Assembly (NCBI RefSeq): GCF_963924675.1
Contig: NC_089232.1
Span: 55,325,229-55,389,228 of the forward strand
DNA from: Phocoena phocoena
Taxonomy: Eukaryota; Chordata; Mammalia; Artiodactyla; Phocoenidae
Direction of reading: 5' to 3'
Length of the DNA: 64,000 bases
Numbering within the stretch: the first letter of the stretch is position 1; every line of letters begins with the position of its first letter. Under the pieces are notes generated by a model that was not told the origin of the DNA, made no database searches, and saw only the letters and a list, made by a program, of their open reading frames with translations. The translations under genes and the position numbers were made by a program. Shown in pieces: positions 37,265 through 48,696 of the stretch.

Positions 37265-37357
37265 TGCTCCAGGTGAGGCTCGAACTCACAACCTCGGCAT
37301 TGCTCTGCATGTACTGCTGTATAAGTACCGCGCGCTAACCGATTGCGCCACTGGAGC
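37265..37357 (-). tRNA. tRNA-Ile (anticodon UAU), intron-containing
   Basis: The minus strand folds as a tRNA. The acceptor stem GCTCCAG pairs with CTGGAGC, with discriminator A at 37265. The D arm is GCGC..GCGC, the anticodon stem CGGTA/TGCCG, and the T arm GTGAG-TTCGAGC-CTCAC. The anticodon loop starts CTTATA, giving TAT, which reads AUA isoleucine codons. About 19 nt (CAGCAGTACATGCAGAGCA) between loop positions 37 and 38 is an intron; without it the tRNA is 74 nt before CCA addition. The A box TGGCGCAATCGG and B box GGTTGTGAGTTCGAGCC are intact. Introns are typical of vertebrate tRNA-Ile-UAU genes, and the human genome has such a gene near HAAO. Unlike the SINEs it lacks an A tail and target duplication, so it is a true gene. 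Confidence 0.95.
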
Positions 37358-37980
37358 TCCGCTTACCCCGCCTCGCGACGGCTCTATCAGGGTTCACCCG
37401 GGCCCTGTGCGGGCCTTCGCGGAGCATGCGCACCCGCGGCTTGCGGCTAGGCGAGAACGAACCGGAGCCCCGAGACCCCGCAGCTTCCGGTCCGGCGGTC
37501 CCCGGCCTAGTGTAGGAGGGAAGGCTGCTAGGTCTCCCTCCGGGAGGGCGGGGCCCTTTGGCGGGACCTTGAAAAGAGCACAGCCCGCCTCCCTGGGTAG
37601 CGCGGGAGGAGGAGCCCGGGCGCTGCGGTCTGAAACCACCTCCGCGCCCTCAGTGTGGAGTTTCGCCTTCCAGGAGCAGGCCCCGCGAGAAGCAGGCCTA
37701 GTCCGGGAACCGGGCTGCGGCCGGCGGGCGGGCCTTGTTGCGAGGGGTGGGGCCGAGCGGGGAGATGCCCTGGACTGTCGCCTCTGACCCGCGCCCCCGC
37801 GTGACCGGTGAGCTGGAGGAGCCCACCCCCCTACCCCCCGCGCCGCCCTGGAAGTCGGCAGGAGCGGGAAAACCCGTGAATGAGCAAAGCCCGCGCCTGC
37901 CGGTGGGGCAGCCAGGGAGCGCCTGGGCCGGAGTGGCGACCGAGCTTCCAAGACCGGACCGGGCAGAGATTTAACCGTCA

Positions 37981-39764
37981 GACCCTTGTCCTGCCCCGAA
38001 GGCTTTCTGCTGCCCCTTCTTACATCCTGAGCGGGGTGCTCGGATCGTGTCCAACCACGGGCATTCTGGGGACACGGTGATAGCCCAGGCCTTCAAGAGG
38101 GTGCAAGCTAAGCTCCACGTGTTTTGTTGGGCCACGACGTGTATGTTTTGTTTAATTTTAAAGCGAGTTCCTAATATTTAAAAACAAGAGGTCCCCTACA
38201 AATATCTGGATATCCATTTCCTTTTTTTAAAACCAGAAAGTGTAAACCGTACCCAGGGCCGAATTATGACTGTCCTGTGCCTTACACACTTTTGTCTTCA
38301 TGGCCCCTTTGTCCATCAAAACAACAAAAAATTTTTAAAATTATATTTTGCTACTACAAACCACAAATATAATCCAGGCTGGATTTATTGTTACATTCAT
38401 TATTATCTTTATTTCTGATTTCAAAAAAAAATTAAAATGTAAACATTTGGGGGGCTCTCGGCACTGTGCCTACTGCCCTTGACTGATAACTGCTAGGAAC
38501 CTGCATCCCTCTGAGAGGGTAGCTGCAGCCTCCTCCACAAAATGCCCCCCTCCCCCCTCCCTCTCTTCCTCTGGCGTTGCATCAGTCGATTGTCTCCTGG
38601 GCCTCTGTTGGCATGTTGATCACCCTGTTCCGGTGACCTCTGCTTTCCTGGGAGAGCCAGAAGAGCAAACAACAGAGCACCATGTCAATAGATTTCGGAA
38701 CCAGCATGAGCAAGTGATGGGGGCAGAATAAAGATCATGCATAATCACCTTGATGGTGACTAACCCACATTAACAGGTTGTGTTCGGGTGATGAGGTCGA
38801 GAGTACGATTGTAGAAGAGCCTTGAAATTGGAGCAGAAGAGATTAGAGAGATCAGGCAGATGATGAGACAAGCACAGGTTCAGTTTAAGGCAGAGGCCTC
38901 CTGAAGGTGGTGTTTTCAGGAAGTTCATTGCTTTGTACAGACTGGGTTGTGCACCCAGAGAAAGGAGATAGGCGAGCCTCTCCTGGTGGTTTGTAAACTG
39001 TGAGAGACACACATCCAGAGCAAGAGCTCAGAAGGGGGATGGTCAACACCCTTGCAAGATCCCATCAGGTACTAGGCAGATGGTGGGATGCAGAGCTGTT
39101 TACAACACGCCAGGATTAGGGCTCCTTGGAGCATGCTTTGGCAAGTCCTTGGTAAATCAAGGGCAGCAGAGCCTTTGAAATAAGTCCCTCCCAAAAGATG
39201 GAACAAGTTCTAAAAGTAAATGCATGATTTGCCCCCAGGTGGGAATAATTTTTCCCCCTAAATTGAAAGGGGTTAATTTCCTGAAAGACAAGAAAGTAAG
39301 TTGTAGACTCATACACAGCGTCTTCTCAAATCCAGTAGCATCTGCCGAGTCTGCTCTTTCTCCCTCCTGAATCCCTCAGGTAGAATCTGCCTGGTGAACT
39401 ATAAGCAGCAAAAATGGCCCCTGAAAAAAAAAAAAAAAAAAAAGCCCTGGTGGTCCAGCGTCCCTTCCCACTCTCCGCTTTCATGGACTTACTCCTTAAC
39501 AGTATTGGTTCAGCAGATACTGACTGACCCTGGTTGCATGGGAAGGGAAGGCAGCACCTGATACAGCCTTTGGGAACTAAAATAGCTTAGTCCCCAAGGA
39601 AATTGGGGCTCTAAGGGAGGAGTGAGGGCAATGTTGAACCTAGAGGGGGCAGTGTCAGAATCTCTGCCACCAGAGAGATTTTTCAGCAAGAACAAGTATA
39701 TACTGAGACCTTCAAATCACTTAACCTCATACACACTCACCCTGAAGAGCAAAGAACTAAGAGT
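37981..39764. other. Intergenic sequence after the CpG island
   Basis: GC content drops sharply after 38100. No gene recognised. A 20-nt A run at 39424-39443 is followed by GCCCTGGTGGTCCAGCG, which resembles the head of a SINE cut short. Confidence 0.45.
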
Positions 39765-39885
39765 GAGTCTGAGGCCCTCCCTGGCTCTGTGACCTTAAGT
39801 AAATCTCTTACCCTTTCTGGGCCTCAGTTTCCCCATTTATAAACTGAGGGATCTAGACCAGATAAGAGCTTTCTAGCTTAACTGG
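39765..39885 (+). mobile_element. MIR SINE relic
   Basis: GGCTCTGTGACCTTAAGTAAAT, then GGGCCTCAGTTTCCCC and ATAAACTGAGGGATCTAGACC: a clear MIR core. Confidence 0.8.
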
Positions 39886-41550
39886 AGAATGCCTTTTACC
39901 ATGTATACTCTTGATAACAACTTGCAATTATTTAAGCATTTAATAATTTGTGTGATGTGTAATGAAGTGATTTTTAAAATAAAACCTATTTTAGATATAT
40001 GTATAATGTTAAAATAATCTTGAGTAATACCCATACTGTAATAAGACTAGTCTCAACCTTCTTCCATTTACCATGTAATGCAAAATGTTTAATTTACTTT
40101 AATTATGTAAGGGAAAAGCATGCTTTGTTAACAATAACTTTTAAAAGAACATATATCATATTGGTCTTAGGACAAATGTATATTAAAATGTATGAAATTT
40201 AATGACTCATTGTAGCATCAAAAATAGACACAAACTGCTTTCCTAAGCGAATGTTTAGAATTTGTGCTTTTTGCACTTTAAAAACTGGTTTATTTTTATT
40301 CCTTTCATGGTTTTGTGTCTAAATGATGAGCTAAAACAGAAGGGTTCTGGCTGCTATATGTAAGCACCATTCTGCAAATAACATGAAGCGGGTATGGTTG
40401 GTCTTCATCCCTAATAATGAAAGACCAAATTGGATATAATGATCAGTATATTTTCTCTTTTGGGCTTTTGTTTCTGACATACAAGATATTTTGATTAGCA
40501 GAATGCAATTTGCACATTTAGTAAATGAATATCATCTTGAACCAAATTTGTAGAATTTTCAGTATATGGTCTTCTTTTACTTTATTTCAGCAAACTTTTT
40601 ATGTGTTTAGCCAGCGTTCCATTATGGTTATATATGAAGCAGTATATGACTTTTAAAAGTTGCTGTAGAGGAGTCACAAGTCACCTACGACCCACCTCTT
40701 CAGCTGAGTCATACGCACACTTCTTGTATGCAGGGACCACTGCAGGTGCTGGTCAACAGGCACTGAGACGCTCCCCAAGTGATTGCATGTTGATGGGGCA
40801 AGAGGTTGTCTGAATAATTATTTTAATTATTACTTTTCTAAGTAGAAATTGAAAAGCTACTCTGCCACCTGTAACAGTGAAGACCGTCTTGAATGTCTTT
40901 CAGAACTCCTAGGATTTGGCAGTGTCTAAGATCCCTTCCTATCCTAATAGTCCGTGATCCTCACCAGCGCCACGTGGAGAAATGACCCTTTATTTTCCCT
41001 TAGGAGGAGAAAGATGCGTAGGTCTTAAGGCCCAAACTCTAGGAAAGTATGATGCAGATTTGAACCAATTACACATAGGAGTGGAACATGATGATACTTT
41101 GGGAATCACAGATTCCTTCACTCTGGACTGAAGCTGAAATGAGGACATGGTGAGAGCCTGTCAGAGGAGAAAAAGTCTTAAAGATTGGTAACATTGTGTT
41201 GAGGAGAGTGTGAGGAAATGGACACTGTTCAGGGTTTTTGTTTGTTTGTTTTTAAGTCAGTTTAGTAGAATCTATCAAATATATGACCTTTGACCCAGCA
41301 GTTCCACTTCTAGGAATCTCTCCTATAGAGACACTGTACGTGGGAACAAGTATACCATAGGAACAAATAGACTGTATTTCATCAAACCCAAGTTGCCATA
41401 ACCTGTAAAATGTGCCATTACTTTACGTAGCGATAAGAAAGATGCTGCCATTTTAACAATGACACTGTGCTTGCATGTCAGACTTACTTTATGCTTATTA
41501 AAAGAGCTCTTTTAGACAGACTCAGATGTACATTTTTAAAATCACATATT
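39886..41550. other. AT-rich intergenic stretch, repeat-poor
   Basis: About 39886-40900 is strongly AT-rich but lacks any repeat I recognise and has the texture of a long 3' UTR or conserved noncoding DNA. No frame or polyadenylation context proves a transcript. The remainder to 41550 is ordinary intergenic sequence. Confidence 0.35.
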
Positions 41551-41819
41551 ACCCTTGAGAACTATTGCTTTTGGTTCGGCTTTTCAGCCTCTTAGTTTCT
41601 GCCACCTCCAAACCGGCCAGCGCTTCAAGGGGGAATCAGGCTGCCGCGCTCACCTCAGTGCCCTTGTCTTCTCCCTGAATCTTGTGGCCTCTCCACACCT
41701 GGGCTGTCTTCAAGCAGGTTTGTTTGTGTGTATTTATTATGTCTCTGCCTACTATCCGTGGGAATACTATCGTCTACGTGACCACACACTTCATCCTCCC
41801 AACAGGGACATTTCTGAGA

Positions 41820-42300
41820 GCGAGGGGCGTAGGGGTGGGTGGCTGTAATAATACGGGCTCAACGGGCGTGACTAGTGACTACAGCGGACCGCCGGGAGCA
41901 CGGGACTGCCCTAACCACAGCCCCCTTCGTACCGCTATCAGTACATGAAACATAAACAGGAACCACTCCCAGTTAAACGTCGTTTAATTATGAGGACGTT
42001 GAAGGGGTGTGCGCCTGTTGTGAACTTGGAGCTTCTTCAGCTCCAAGTACACCGTCTCGGCCCTGCCCTGCGTGCCAGCCAGCACCACCCTCGCGCCGCG
42101 TCAGGGGTAGGCGTCCGCAGAACACTGAAGGGCCTTCTCGCCCTCTTGCCAGGGCTTTTCTTCCGGCTTCTACTGCACAGCTGCCGGCGGGCGGCTTCCG
42201 GGCAGACTCGGCCATCGCCGTTTCCTGCTCGCCAGCCCCAGCCTGCAGCTCCTCAGCAAACTTCTCCCACCACGCCCCCACCCGTGAGTTCTGAGCCTCA
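41820..42300. promoter_or_regulatory. GC- and CpG-rich block, possible regulatory region
   Basis: A local rise in GC and CpG within AT-rich surroundings, including a perfect hairpin at 42024-42048. Overlapping open frames exist on both strands (plus 41945-42421; minus 41988-42281, with an internal ATG in the GATGGCCGAG context), but none matches a protein I know. It could be a small CpG island, an old retrocopy or an unannotated first exon. Confidence 0.4.
42024..42048. repeat. Perfect 10-bp hairpin with 5-nt loop
   Basis: ACTTGGAGCT, loop TCTTC, AGCTCCAAGT. It is not the histone 3' stem-loop and has no T run to act as a terminator. Confidence 0.85.
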
Positions 42301-42739
42301 GCTGTGGCAGGGAGCGAGGGCCCTTTCCAAGTTTATCCTTCCGTGGGTTTTCTGTGTCATCTCTGGAGGTAGTGGCTGCTCCCTTTATCCGTTATTCCTG
42401 TGTCCCTTAGAGTCCCGTTGACCCCTCTTAGTAGGTAGTCCCCGTTAACTGGTTAACAGTTCTTCATGTTGATTTTTCCCTGTTCAAAGTACTGGTGTGG
42501 TTTCCGCCTCCTGACTGGATCCTGGATCCTAAGCACAGATAATGATGGGGTCTTCCCTTTGAGAGGAGGAAGAGTCTTAGCAGAGGCACCTATGGAACTC
42601 TGGAGTTTCAGTAACATTCAGGGCTGTCCTTAGGTCAAAATTTTGGAGTGAGTAGGAAAACTCACCCTGTGCGGTTGAAGAAAGATAAGGAACTGGAGCA
42701 AAACAACTTTTGTTCCTATCTCTGTTTAGCCAACAACTG

Positions 42740-44230
42740 ACTGAGTGGCTTCAATAATTTTTCTTTACATGTATACACCGCAGTTGCTTAGCTGTTCTCC
42801 TATTAATGGACATCTTGGGTTATTTCCTGTTTGGAGCTATTATAAACAAAGCTGCTAGGAGCACTCTTGTACAAGTCCTTTCGTTTTCATTTCTTTTCAG
42901 TAAATACAGGAGTGGGACTGCTGGGTAGTGCAGCCAAAGAAAAAGTGTACAATTCAGTGGCATTAAGTACATTTATATTGTTGTGTAACTGTTACCACTA
43001 TCCATCTCCAGAACTTTTTCATCATCCCAAACTGAAAATCAGTACCAATTAACCAATAAACTCTCCATCCCCCTTCCCTCAGCCCCTGGTAACCTTTATT
43101 CTACTTTCTGTCTCTACAAGTTTGACTATTCTAGGTACCTCATATAAGTGGAATCACCCAGCATTTATCCTTTTGTGTCTGGCTTATTTCAGGCAGCATA
43201 ATGTTTTCAAGGTTTATCCATGTTGCAGCATGTGTTAAAATTTCATTCCTTTTCTATTGTATGTATACACCATATTTTTTTATCCATTCGTCAGTCAATA
43301 GACACTTAGGTTGCTTCCGTCTTTTGACCATTGTGAATTATGCTGCTATGAAGATGGGTGCACAAATATCTGTTCAAGGTCCTGCTTTCACTTCTCTTGG
43401 ATATATACCCAAAAGTGGATTGCCACATCATATGGTGATTCTGTTTAATTTTTTGAGGAACCATCATACTGCGTTTCACAACAGCTGCACTGTTTTACAC
43501 TCCCACCAGGAATGCACAACACTTATTTTCTGTTTGTTTGGGGTTCTTTTTAGTAATAGTCATCCTAACAGGTGTGAAGTACTATCTCATTGTGGTTTTT
43601 ATCTTCATTTTCTTAATAAGTAGTGATGTTGAGCATCTTTTGATGTGCTTATTGACCGTTCGTGTATCTTCTTTGGGTAAATGTCTATTCAAAATCTTTT
43701 GCCCAATTTTAATTAATTGCTTGTTTTTATGTTGTTGAATTTTATGAGTTCTTTGTATATTCTGGATACTAATCCCTTACTAGATATATTATTTACAAAT
43801 ATTTGACCCATTTTGTGGGTTGCCTTTTCAGTCTCTTGACAGTGTCCTTTGATGCACAAAAGTTTTTAATTTTGATGAAGTTCTATGTTTAGTTTTGTAA
43901 GAAAGTGCCAGACCCTTATTTCCAAAGTAGTTTTGCCATTTTATACTCCCACCAGCAATGCTGATCATTCCAATTGCTCTGCATCCTTGTCAACACTTGG
44001 TGTTCGCAGTGTTTTTAATTTTAGGCATTCTACTGGGTGTATAATAGTATCTCATTGTAGGTTTAATTTATATATCCCTGATGACTAATGGTGTTGAGCA
44101 TTTTTTGACATGCTTGTTGGCTATTTGTGAAACTTTGTGAAATGTTTGTTCAGATCTTTCACCCATCATTTTGTTGTTTTGTTTTTGTCTTTTTTGTTTT
44201 TTGGGTTTTGATCATTTTTTAAATTAAGTT
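42740..44230 (-). mobile_element. Old L1 LINE fragments, antisense
   Basis: The plus strand reads the complement of old L1 3' regions: ATGGACATCTTGGGTTATTTCC, TTATAAACAAAGCTGCTAGG, TAGACACTTAGGTTGCTTCC, CATTGTGGTTTTTATCTTC, TAGTGATGTTGAGCATCTTTTG. More than one copy or internal duplication is present, since the GTTGAGCAT segment appears twice (about 43625 and 44092). Highly diverged. Confidence 0.8.
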
Positions 44231-45835
44231 GTAGGAGTGGCTGATATTTCTCAGTTTCCTCATCTGTAGGTAGCAGGTATGAATTCCGCCATGACACCTA
44301 GGCTACAAGAAATGCCAAGCTTAGCCACTGTCCACACAGCCCTGGACTCATAAGAGCCCACATATGTCCACTCCTGTCCAAGGCATGTGAGATCCATGCT
44401 AGGAAGAATGAGGGGGATGCCACAGGATGTTGGGGGGTGCGGTAAGAGGGCAGTGGAAGTGTCTAACACAGAGTGATTTGAAGGGAAGTAGCGTCCATGG
44501 CCCCTGGCAAAGAGGGAAAAGAAGACCAGCAAGCTAAAGAATATTACCTCCATGGGAGGAAGGAGGGAGGGAGGGGAGGGGGAAGAGCTCACTGGCCCTG
44601 GAGCCAGAAAAAAATGGAAATGTAGCAGACATATAAGCCAAACTGAAAGCTCATAGCAGAGCTGGCCTGTGAATGTCTCCCTGAGGACTTTCCACCTGTG
44701 AGGTGACAGGGAGACATAAACTTCCTGCTGTATTTGCAGAGAGCCCTGAAAAGCTGACAGTGACCAGCACGCAGTTGCAGGGCATTCTCCTCAGCTGCCC
44801 TGCCCTGCCCTGCCCTGTCCAGTGGGGTCCTCGCTGCAGTTACTGGCTCCATCCCAGGGCCAACAGACAACTACGATCACATTAGAGAAGTAGTATATTG
44901 GAGGGTCAATCCGTTTTATTATTTGATGCCCCGATTTTAGAACCTAACCCTCCCTGAGTTGCAAATCACAACCATAAAGAAATCTTCTAGTACAGAGAAT
45001 TAAGCTTATAAAAGTACGTTAGTCAGGAGACAGAAATCATGCCGGTTGTTTAACAAAGAGAATGTAATACAGAGAACTGTTAACTAGGTTTAAAGTTGTT
45101 AACTAGTAACTGAAAAGTCAAAAAAAAATCTGCAGTATCACAGAAGTAGCAACTGTAAGAAGCAGTTATACCCGCTAGGGCTGAGGGAACCAAAGAAGAA
45201 GGTGAATTACTAAACCTTGGAAAGTGGAGGACGACTTCTGCAGAATTGAAACTCAGACCTCTGACAGGGCATGCCAGCTTCTGGAACTGGTAACTCTGAT
45301 GGGGTCACTTTAAAGCTGATTCTGCGAGAACTGGAAAGATTGCAAATTGGATTTAGAAACTGCCAAGGGAAGAAGCCAAGGTGATGAGCCCAGGAGCCAC
45401 AGGCAGCCAGGAGACAGGAAAATCAGGAAAGAGCAAGTCCCCTCTCCTTCCTCCATCCCTGCAGTCTCCCTCTATTACCTCCACTTTGCAGGGGTAACAG
45501 AACCAGCTGGCAAAGCATAAACGGAGTTTGCAGAATCCCAGCCCCTGCCTTATGATGCAGAGTATAGAAAGTGAGTTTGGAGCTGAGAGACAGTAACTTA
45601 ATAATTGGTTAATACATTAGAAAAACATATAAAAACATCTAACTCTTGCCTGTATAAAACTTTAAAATAATAATCTAAACAATATCAACATGGAAGTTGC
45701 CAGTAGGGAGTTCCAGCAGGAAGTTAAATCTTGCCCAGATTCTTTTGTCCTTGACTTGTTATAGGGGTCGATACAGATGCTTATTAACAGTACACATTAG
45801 AAATTACAAGTTTACAGACATGCATGTATTTAAAA
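44231..45835. other. Intergenic stretch with probable old repeat
   Basis: No gene recognised. Around 45360-45600, the phrases CAGCTGGCAAAGCATAAACGG and GGAGCTGAGAGACAGTAACTT suggest a decayed interspersed repeat of unknown class. Confidence 0.4.
44796..44820 (+). repeat. (TGCCC)n microsatellite
   Basis: Four perfect TGCCC units followed by one variant TGTCC. Confidence 0.85.
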
Positions 45836-45847
45836 AATAACCACTAG

Positions 45848-46229
45848 GACTTTCCTGGTGGTGCAGTGGTTAAGAATGCACCTGCCAATGCAGGGGACAT
45901 GGGTTTAATCCCTGGTCAGGGGAGATCCCACATGCCGCAGAGCAACTAAGCCCGTGCACCACAACTACTGAGCCTGCTCTCTAGAGCCTGCGAACAACAA
46001 CTATTGAGCCCGCGCGCTCTGGGGCCCTTGTGCCGCAACTACTGAGCCCGTGTGCTGCAACTACTGAAGCCTACGCACCTACAGCCCATGCTCCGCAACA
46101 AGAGAAGCCACCACAATGAGAAGCCCGTGCATCGCAATGAAGAGTAGCCCTTGCTCACCACAGCTAGAGAAAGCCCACGCACAGCAACGAAGACCCAGCA
46201 CAGGCAAAAATAAATAAAATTAAAAATAA

Positions 46230-46234
<5 letters not shown>
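45848..46234 (+). mobile_element. Long CHR-1-like SINE
   Basis: GACTTTCCTGGTGGTGCAGTGG at the head and an A/T-rich tail with AAAATAAATAAAATTAAAAA. Its 12-bp target duplication AATAACCACTAG lies at 45836-45847 and at 46466-46477, beyond the following SINE, so this element inserted first. Confidence 0.9.

Positions 46235-46261
<27 letters not shown>
46235..46261 (+). repeat. (TA)n microsatellite
   Basis: Uninterrupted TA dinucleotides at the junction between two SINEs, probably grown from the tail of the first. Confidence 0.9.
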
Positions 46262-46465
46262 GGCTTCCCTGGTGGCGCAGTGGTTGAGAGTCCGCCTGCC
46301 AATGCAGGGAACACAGGTTCGTGCCCTGGTCCGGGAAGATCCCACATGCCGCAGAGTAGCTGGGCCCATGAGCCATGGCCGCTGAGCCTGCGCGTCCGGA
46401 GCCTGTGCTCCGCAACAGGAGAGGCCACAACAGTGAGAGGCCCGCGTACCGCAAAATAAATAAAT
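46262..46465 (+). mobile_element. CHR-type SINE nested in the previous SINE tail
   Basis: Short CHR SINE (GGCTTCCCTGGTGGCGCAGTGG to GCGTACCGC) followed by AAAATAAATAAATAATAACC. It lies inside the outer target duplication of the long SINE at 45848. Confidence 0.92.
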
Positions 46466-46776
46466 AATAACCACTAGACACATAGGACTAGAAGGTAGAG
46501 GGGGGAATGGGTCAAAGAAAACTTAGTCAAAAGTCAGGTGTAGTAGACATGCTTCACTACCTTCCAAGCATCATTTCCCACCTCCCAGTCATGAGCCAGA
46601 GTTTTATGTGAATATCCCACCCCACCCCCATGGCCACAGACTTTGGGGGAAGCCAACTCTGCCTCCAGTTTCAAGCACAAATCTTAATTTGAATAAATCA
46701 ATCAGAATATCTCTCCCTTCACTCCAGTAATTGGTTCAGGTTGGGGCATGTGAAACTTGTATTGCCAGTAAACACA

Positions 46777-46980
46777 CCTGGTTCTCACTTGGGGGCAATT
46801 TTGCCCCCCAGGGACATTTGGCAATGTCTGGAGACATTTTTGGTTGTCCCAACTCGGGGAGAGATACTGGCATCTAGTGGGGAGAAGCCATGAATGTGTT
46901 AAACATCCTACAATGCAAAGGACAGCCCCCTACAAAAATTATCCACCCAAAATGTCAGTGGTGCCAAGGTTGAGAACCCC
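46777..46980 (-). mobile_element. MER20 hAT-Charlie DNA transposon relic
   Basis: The plus strand reads GGTTCTCACTTGGGGGCAATTTTG, GGACATTTGGCAATGTCTGG, TTTTTGGTTGTCCCAACT, CATCCTACAATGCAAAGGACAG and ends CAAGGTTGAGAACCCC, the complement of MER20. Nearly full length and nonautonomous. Confidence 0.85.
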
Positions 46981-48083
46981 TCATCTAAAAGAAAAGCTAT
47001 GGATAGTTTCCATCTCTTGACCCCTTAGGGAATCAGCCTTGGGATGAAGCTGATGCTGCAGTTAGCAGATCTGAGGAACAGAAAGAATCAGGGTCTATTA
47101 TGACACCACTAGTTCACAAGCTCATTCTTCCTCTGCGTATCCAGTTATATAAGTCTTTACCTTTCTCTTGGTTAAGCCATTGTTTAACTGGGGCCTCTGT
47201 CATTTGCACCCATGAGCAACTTGATAAACTAGAAAAGAGATGATTTATGTAACACAGCAGGTTAGGCTAACAGAAACCTTTAGAACTACATTCTAAGCAG
47301 AGAATACACATTCGCAAAAATTGACCATAGACTAAGCTGCAAAGGAAATCTTAACACATCCCCACCCAAAACTAATACACAGACCATCTTCACTCACCAC
47401 AATGCAATAAAATTAGAAACAATAAACAAAACAAAATGATAGCTGAACAAAAATCAAAACAAAAAAACCCCCTCAAACCAACCATATGTCTAGAAAATTT
47501 AAAACAGACTTGTCAATAATACAAGATAAAGAGATAGCAGGGCCAGAACCCAGATTTCCAAATAACCAGTACGGTTCATGACCTAGCCGTTTTATTCATG
47601 TTTGTTCTTAAACATTTGCTTAATTATATGAAAGGGAGGGAAAGCGGGACAGAGAGACAGACAGAGACAGACCAAGGTGAGCTGGGATAGGGATCGGCTG
47701 GAGAAACTAGTTCTGTCCGTTGACAGATTGAAGAGATCAGACTGTTAGCAGCCAGACTCAGCGAAGCCTGGAAGTATCTAGTGGCTTTAGTGACCTGGGC
47801 AGGCAACCACCATCCAGGGGAGAGCAGAGCCAGGCACCAGCAACCAGGACAGGCTCTGATGAGCTTTGGTCCTCGGGCAGCGACTGCTTCTTGCTCCACG
47901 TTGCACATGAGCTCCTGTGTGCAGAGAGGAGAGCTGGCTGCTGTGAGCTGGTAAGAGCCAGAAACTAGGAGCCCATGGGTCAATAACTGGAAGGAGTCCG
48001 GGTGGCTGTGAGTAAACAATGCCAGCACACCCAGAGAGAATTCGAATTGTTGACTTTCTGAACACTGGAGTCAGATGGTGCCC
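46981..48083. other. Intergenic stretch
   Basis: No gene supported. An old L1-like remnant may lie around 47290-47520 (AAACAATAAACAAAACAAAATG). The rest is unrecognised. Confidence 0.4.
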
Positions 48084-48221
48084 AGCATCTTTTCATATGT
48101 CTCTTGGCCATCTGTATGTCTTCTTTGGAGAAATGTCTATTTAGGTCTTCTGCCCATTTTTGGATTGGGTTGTTTGTTTTGATGATCTTAAGCTGCATGA
48201 GCTGCTTGTAAATTTTGGAGA
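48084..48221 (-). mobile_element. L1 ORF2 fragment, antisense
   Basis: AGCATCTTTTCATATGTCTC through GTCTTCTTTGGAGAAATG to TGCATGAGCTGCTTGTAAATT, the complement of the 3' part of ORF2. The same L1 segment occurs in sense orientation at about 48313-48410. Confidence 0.85.
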
Positions 48222-48229
48222 CGGTTAGC

Positions 48230-48500
48230 AGGGTGGAAGGGTGGGGGGCAGGGATAGTTAGGGAGCTTGGGATTGACATGTACACACTGCTATATTTAAA
48301 ATGGATAACCAAATAACCCAATCAAAAAGTGGGGGGAAGATCTAAATAGACATTTCTCCAAAGAAGACATACAGATGGCCAACAAACACATGAAAAGATG
48401 CTCAACATCTCTAATTATTAGAGAAATACAAATCAAAACTGCAATGAGGTACCACCTCACACTAGTCAGAATGGCCATCATCAAAAAATCTACAGGGCTG
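48230..48500 (+). mobile_element. Rearranged L1 pieces, sense
   Basis: First a piece of L1 3' UTR (GGGATTGACATGTACACAC, then AAAATGGATAACCAA), joined at about 48312 to an upstream ORF2 segment (AACCCAATCAAAAAGTGG, CATTTCTCCAAAGAAGACAT). The order is not that of a normal L1, so the locus is rearranged. Confidence 0.8.
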
Positions 48501-48696
48501 GGCTTCCCTGGTGGCGCAGTGGTTGAGAGTCCGCCTGCCGATGCGGGGGACACGGGTTCGTGCCCCGGTCCAGGAGGATCCCACATGCCGCGGAGCGGCT
48601 GGGCCCGTGGGCCATGGCCGCTGAGCCTGTGCGTCCGGAGCCTGTGCTCCACAACGGGAGAGGCCCGCGTACCAGAAAAAAAAAAAAAAAAAAAAA
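48501..48696 (+). mobile_element. CHR-type SINE nested in L1
   Basis: Short CHR SINE with a 21-nt A tail (48676-48696). The L1 phrase AAAAAATCTA appears on both sides as the target duplication. The body lacks the usual CCACAACAGTGAGA segment: AACGGGAGAGGCCCGCG is contiguous here. Confidence 0.9.

Larger units (their letters stand above)
36750..37980. promoter_or_regulatory. CpG island around tRNA-Ile gene
   Basis: Dense CpG dinucleotides and high GC through about 1.2 kb, unlike the flanks. It encloses the tRNA-Ile gene at 37265-37357. Long open frames on both strands (for example 37221-37787 plus and 37394-37951 minus) are expected from the lack of AT-rich stop codons and have no homology that I recognise. 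The size suggests an additional Pol II promoter, perhaps of a noncoding transcript, but no exon can be shown. Confidence 0.75.

Noticed and set aside
37221..37951. Long open frames on both strands in the CpG island (188 and 185 codons)
   Set aside because: High GC removes stop codons on all frames. Neither frame has recognisable motifs, and the plus-strand frame runs through the tRNA gene.
42024..42048. Hairpin as a terminator or histone 3' stem-loop
   Set aside because: The loop and stem sequences do not match the histone element, and no T run follows on either strand.
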